A stretch of 64,000 nt of DNA from Streptomyces blattellae. Lineage in GTDB: Bacteria; Actinomycetota; Actinomycetes; Streptomycetales; Streptomycetaceae. The stretch is taken from positions 1 through 64,000 of the forward strand of contig NZ_WJBG01000215.1 of assembly GCF_009709555.1 (NCBI RefSeq). The letters run 5' to 3'. Under the pieces are notes generated by a model. It did no database searches. It was not told where the DNA came from and worked only from the letters and a program-made list of their open reading frames with translations. The position numbers and the translations under genes were made by a program. This document shows, one piece after another, positions 60,855 through 64,000 of the stretch (positions within the stretch are counted from its first letter, which is position 1; each line of letters opens with the position of its first letter).

Positions 60855-62198
60855 CTAACCCGCGTTGCCGTGCGCGGCGTTCAGCAGTGACTGCCAGTCG
60901 GGGAGCTTCACCACCCCTCGGCCGAGTGATGCCCCGAGTTCCGCCTCCGCCCGCTCGATCGACTGCCAGCCGGACCACTCGACCGGCTCGATCCCCTCGC
61001 CGCGCAGGGCCGTCAGCGGATCCCCGGGCAGATCCTTTTGTACGAGAACGTCGGCGTCGTCGATCAGCGACGTCACCGTCTCCTTGGCGTCCGGCCGGTT
61101 CGTGCCGATGACGCCCGTCGGCCCCCGCTTGATCCAGCCGGCCACGTACTCGCCCGGCGCGACGAGGTCCTCGCGCAGTACGCGGCCGGCGAGATGCGGC
61201 ACCGTGCCGGTCGCCGTGTCGAAGGGGAGGCCTTCCAGCGGTACTCCGCGATAGCCCACCGAGCGCAGCACCAGCTGGGCCCCGATGTCCTCGTAGCTGC
61301 CCGTGCCCGTCACCCCGCCGTGGCCGTCGGGCCGTGTCCGTTCGAAGCGCACCGCGCCCACGCGGCCCGCCTCGGCGAGGAGTTCGACGGGGCGCAGGAA
61401 GAAGCGCAGCCGGATGTGGTGGTGGGCCTCCTTCGCCGGTGCCCCGGCCCAGCCGCGCAGCACCTCCACGTTGCGGCGGTTCGCCGCGGGCAGGCCGGAA
61501 GGGTCGGCGTAGGCCGGGTCCAGCGCCAACTCCGCGGGGTCGACCCGCACTTCGGTGTCCGGCAGGGCGCCCAGCTCGCGCAGTTCCTTGGTGGTGAAGC
61601 GGGCCTGGGAGGGGCCGCGGCGGCCGACCATGCTGATCTCGGTCACCCGGCTCGCCGCCAGCGCGGTGAGCGCCGCCTGGGGCATGTCGGTGGGGCTCAG
61701 CTCGGCCGGGCCGCGGGCCAGTATCCGGGTGACGTCCACGGCCACGTTGCCGACGCCGATGACCACCGCGGAGGGCGTGCCGAGCACGAAGCCGTCGGCG
61801 GTGGCGTCCGGGTGGGCGCTGTACCAGGACACGAACTCGGTCGCCGACCAGCTGCCCGGCAGTTCCTCACCGGGGATGCCCAGATGGCGGTCGGTCGCGG
61901 CGCCCACGCAGTACACGACCGCGTGGTACAGCTCGCGCAGCCTCGCGGCCGGCACCCCGCCGCGGCCCACCTGAACGCCGCCGAGGAACCGCACCCGCTC
62001 GTGTTCCAGGACCGTCCGCAGGTTGTTCTGCAGCGACTTGATCTTCTCGTGGTCCGGTGCCACTCCGTAGCGGACCAGGCCGTACGGGCACGGCAGCCGG
62101 TCCAGGACGTCCACCAGCACGTCGGAGTGGAGCTGGACAAGGCTCTGGGCGGTGTAGACCCCGCTCGGTCCGGAGCCGACGACGGCGACATGAAGCAC
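60855..62198 (-). CDS. FprA-like ferredoxin/flavodoxin-NADP reductase
   Basis: A 447-residue reductase of the adrenodoxin-reductase type. FAD-binding HVAVVGSGPSGVYTAQSL lies at the N-terminus, RLPCPYGLVRYGVAPDHEKIKSLQNNL is a family signature, AVVIGVGNVAVDVTRIL binds NADP, and GYRGVPLEGLPFD with WIKRGPTGVIGTNRPDAKETV closes the domain. It passes electrons from NADPH to a ferredoxin, usually for P450s or radical-SAM enzymes. None of these partners is adjacent. The start is GTG 62198. Confidence 0.93.
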   Translation of the reverse strand: MLHVAVVGSGPSGVYTAQSLVQLHSDVLVDVLDRLPCPYGLVRYGVAPDHEKIKSLQNNLRTVLEHERVRFLGGVQVGRGGVPAARLRELYHAVVYCVGAATDRHLGIPGEELPGSWSATEFVSWYSAHPDATADGFVLGTPSAVVIGVGNVAVDVTRILARGPAELSPTDMPQAALTALAASRVTEISMVGRRGPSQARFTTKELRELGALPDTEVRVDPAELALDPAYADPSGLPAANRRNVEVLRGWAGAPAKEAHHHIRLRFFLRPVELLAEAGRVGAVRFERTRPDGHGGVTGTGSYEDIGAQLVLRSVGYRGVPLEGLPFDTATGTVPHLAGRVLREDLVAPGEYVAGWIKRGPTGVIGTNRPDAKETVTSLIDDADVLVQKDLPGDPLTALRGEGIEPVEWSGWQSIERAEAELGASLGRGVVKLPDWQSLLNAAHGNAG

Positions 62199-62345
62199 GG
62201 CGGAACTCCTTACCCCGAAGGACCGTCGGAGATCGCTGATGCTTCCAGCATCGCACCGCGGATGCTCCGCTGACAGGGTGCTGTACCGGGTACAGGCGTG
62301 CGTGTTCGTTCGTATGGAATGTGATCATGAGGTTACGTTGCGTGT

Positions 62346-62871
62346 GTGTTGGACGCATCCTTTCTTGATCTTTCTGATCGTTGTCCGATGGACGGTGCGG
62401 TGTCCGTGTGGCCCGCGTGGGAAAGTGCGGGAAGACGGAGCCGACGGGGACGACGCCGGTGTGACGTCCTGGTGGGGCGTTCGGCTGGCGTTCCCGGACG
62501 GCGCGCAGGTCGACCTGCTCGCCGTGGTGTCCGGCGCCGGGGTCTGCATCGAGGACGTGCGGGCCCGGCCGGCCTTGTCCCTCGACGATCTGGCGGTGCT
62601 CGCCGAGTGGGTCGAGGGCCCGCTGTCCGAGGTCTGCGGAGTCGAGCCCGCCGGCGATCCGGGGGCCTCGCGGCATGCCCGTCCCGCGTGGCCGCGCGGG
62701 ATCGCGGGGCAGTGGCTGGTGGCCCGGGAGTACCGAGCGGCACAGAAGGAGGGCGCCGACCCCGTCCTCGCCGTGATGGGCGCGACCGGGCACAGCCGGC
62801 GCAGGTCCCTCAGTCTGATCGCCCAGGCCCGCGACGCGGGATTCCTGACGGCACGCCATGCCCGCCGCTGA
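62346..62871 (+). pseudogene. DUF6214-family protein with apparent frameshift
   Basis: The N-terminal frame (GTG 62346) gives MLDASFLDLSDRCPMDGAVS and VWPAWE. The next frame, after one extra A in GGGAAAGTG near 62421-62425, continues VREDGADGDDAGVTSWWGVRLAFP and runs to 62871 (AWPRGIAGQWLVAREYRAAQ, SRRRSLSLIAQARDAG, LTARHARR). Related proteins read WPAWEVRE in one frame, as I recall them. Thus a single-base insertion has probably split the gene, unless it is a sequencing error. The longer plus-strand frame starting at 62239 is unlikely to be the natural N-terminus. Confidence 0.65.
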
Positions 62872-62883
62872 GGCGGGCTCGGC

Positions 62884-63525
62884 TCACGGCAGGTCCCGCA
62901 TCCGGTCGATCTCGCTGGTCTGCTGGGCGATCGTGTCGTCCGCCATCTCCTCGATCTGAATGTTGTTGCCCTGCGCCTTCACATCCGTGGCCATGGTCAC
63001 CGCCCCTTCGTGATGGGTGATCATGAGGGTGAGGAAGAGCTGGTCGAACGCCTTCCCCTCGGCCGCGCGCAAGTTGCTGAGCTGACCCTCGGTCGCCATC
63101 CCGGGCATCGAAGCGTGGTCGTGCCCGCCGCCCGTCTCCTTCTCACCGTGCGTCTTCAGCCAGCCCCTCATGGCTTCGATCTCCGGTTTCTGCGCGGCCG
63201 AGATCCGCTCGGCCAGGCTCTTGATCTGCGCCGACTCGGCGCGGTCCGGCACGAGTTCGGTCATCTCCAGAGCCTGGGAGTGGTGCTCGATCATCATGCG
63301 GGCGAACGAGACGTCCGCGGAGTTGGGGGAGTCGTCGTCGGCGCGCTGCCGTGCGGCGTCCTCGGCGGACAGCGTGTGGTTCTCCTCGCCGGGCTCGCCC
63401 GGCACGATCACCGAAGGCCCGCTCGCCGAGGCGGAGTCGGCGTCGGATCCGGAGTCACAACTTCCCAGCGCCAGAACGGCGAAGGCGGCCAGTGCCGCCG
63501 TAGAGGACCGCTTGAAAAGCTTCAT
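62884..63525 (-). CDS. DUF305 lipoprotein
   Basis: A 213-residue exported protein. The signal peptide ends in the lipobox LALGSC, so the mature form is anchored by its cysteine. The DUF305 domain has two copies of the metal-type histidine motif: FARMMIEHHSQALEMTELV and LFLTLMITHHEGAVTMATDV, plus a His/Met-rich loop (GGHDHASMPGM) suggestive of copper or silver binding. It starts at ATG 63525. Function unknown; the fold is ferritin-like. Confidence 0.9.
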   Translation of the reverse strand: MKLFKRSSTAALAAFAVLALGSCDSGSDADSASASGPSVIVPGEPGEENHTLSAEDAARQRADDDSPNSADVSFARMMIEHHSQALEMTELVPDRAESAQIKSLAERISAAQKPEIEAMRGWLKTHGEKETGGGHDHASMPGMATEGQLSNLRAAEGKAFDQLFLTLMITHHEGAVTMATDVKAQGNNIQIEEMADDTIAQQTSEIDRMRDLP

Positions 63526-63621
63526 TACATGTCTGTGTCCCTCTGTTGGTATGTGCATGCCCAAGACGATACTTCGACGGGCATGAACCGTTCCCACGCG
63601 AACGGAACAAGGGAGGAAACA

Positions 63622-64000
63622 GTGATCCTGTTGAACGATCCCCGAACGCGGCACAGACGCCTGGGAGTCGGCGCTGTCGCCGTCGGGCTGCTGGCCGCGC
63701 TGCTCACGGGCGGTCCGGCGGCCGCGACCCCCGACCCGGGGGACGGCCCGGCGGCGGAGAAGGAGGTCTCCCAGAGCACCCAGGCCGAAGTGAGGCGGGC
63801 CCTCGACAGCGGCGAGATACCCGGTCAGGACGAGATCGTCCACTCCGCCAACATCCAGCACGTGACGAACATCCCCAAGGACGTGTTACCGGGCACCAAT
63901 TCGGACCTCGCCTTCCAGGGCAAGTACGCCTTCGCCGGCAACTACGACGGCTTCCGCATCTTCGACATCAGCAACCCGAAGGCCCCGAAGACGGTCTCGC
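63622..64000 (+). CDS. Secreted LVIVD-repeat protein, cut by the window end
   Basis: The open frame from GTG 63622 (GGGAGG upstream) has a signal peptide (GVGAVAVGLLAALLTGGPAAA) and then VHSANIQHVTNIPKDVLPG, YAFAGNYDGFRIFDISNPKA, which is the first LVIVD-type repeat of an extracellular beta-propeller. It contains a TTA leucine codon at 63886, rare in Streptomyces and dependent on the bldA tRNA. It diverges from the DUF305 gene. Confidence 0.75.
   Translation, partial: MILLNDPRTRHRRLGVGAVAVGLLAALLTGGPAAATPDPGDGPAAEKEVSQSTQAEVRRALDSGEIPGQDEIVHSANIQHVTNIPKDVLPGTNSDLAFQGKYAFAGNYDGFRIFDISNPKAPKTVS

Overview
This is high-GC actinobacterial DNA. Third codon positions are dominated by G and C, GTG starts and ATGA/GTGA stop-start overlaps are common, and gene content and protein sequences look like Streptomyces. 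The mix of secreted polysaccharide-degrading enzymes, two small inverted-repeat elements, a transposase and many truncated or chimeric genes suggests an accessory region, such as a chromosome arm, rather than the conserved core. No rRNA, tRNA, CRISPR array, prophage or complete secondary-metabolite cluster was seen. Family names come from reading the translations, with no database search.

Region 1 (1-8652). The window opens inside an IS110-type element whose transposase is intact. Its upstream 244 bases are a candidate bridge RNA, and they contain a 9-base stretch complementary to the host sequence just past the element's right end. The IS has cut into the last gene of a long minus-strand operon. 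Read 5' to 3', that operon encodes a 67-residue DUF2997-like protein, a radical-SAM activase-like protein, a Ycf46-like AAA+ ATPase, and then four tandem paralogues built from alpha-helical repeats plus a WD40-like propeller. One paralogue is intact, one is cut by the IS, and two are decayed by internal deletion and frameshift. This is the most unusual system in the window.

Region 2 (8781-21800). A TetR regulator and an NAD(P)-binding protein diverge over two perfect operators. Next come a GAPDH, a GlxA-type AraC regulator, an FAD oxidoreductase, a P450-LuxR chimera facing a thiamine-diphosphate enzyme fragment, and a tctCBA tricarboxylate transporter. The transporter's two-component partner has lost most of its sensor kinase. 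A secreted beta-helix protein follows.

Region 3 (21800-31831) resembles a stress or nucleic-acid-maintenance island: two CBS-domain proteins, PolX, a PEBP protein, an alpha/beta hydrolase, a phosphoribosyltransferase, a universal-stress-protein remnant, RtcB RNA ligase facing its activator archease, and a HAD/GH65 pair. The HAD member seems to lack catalytic motifs.

Region 4 (31832-50786) is mixed: a metal-binding protein, DUF5997 with a LysR-like effector domain, a Tat-exported GH127-like enzyme carrying a LamG insert, HAD and AsnC, FUSC, lactonase, CbiX-like, a sugar kinase, uracil-DNA glycosylase plus a fragment of a second one, an Asp-box propeller, an AidB-like acyl-CoA dehydrogenase diverging from a PaaX-like regulator, and two inverted-repeat elements.

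Region 5 (50787-64000) has two secreted pectate lyases, a P-type ATPase operon, a secreted esterase, an Old Yellow Enzyme homologue with its ArsR regulator, a ferredoxin reductase, a frameshifted DUF6214 gene, a DUF305 lipoprotein and the start of an LVIVD-repeat secreted protein. A 29-bp repeat flanks the P-type ATPase operon, and another motif is shared by the promoters of two polysaccharide-type enzymes.
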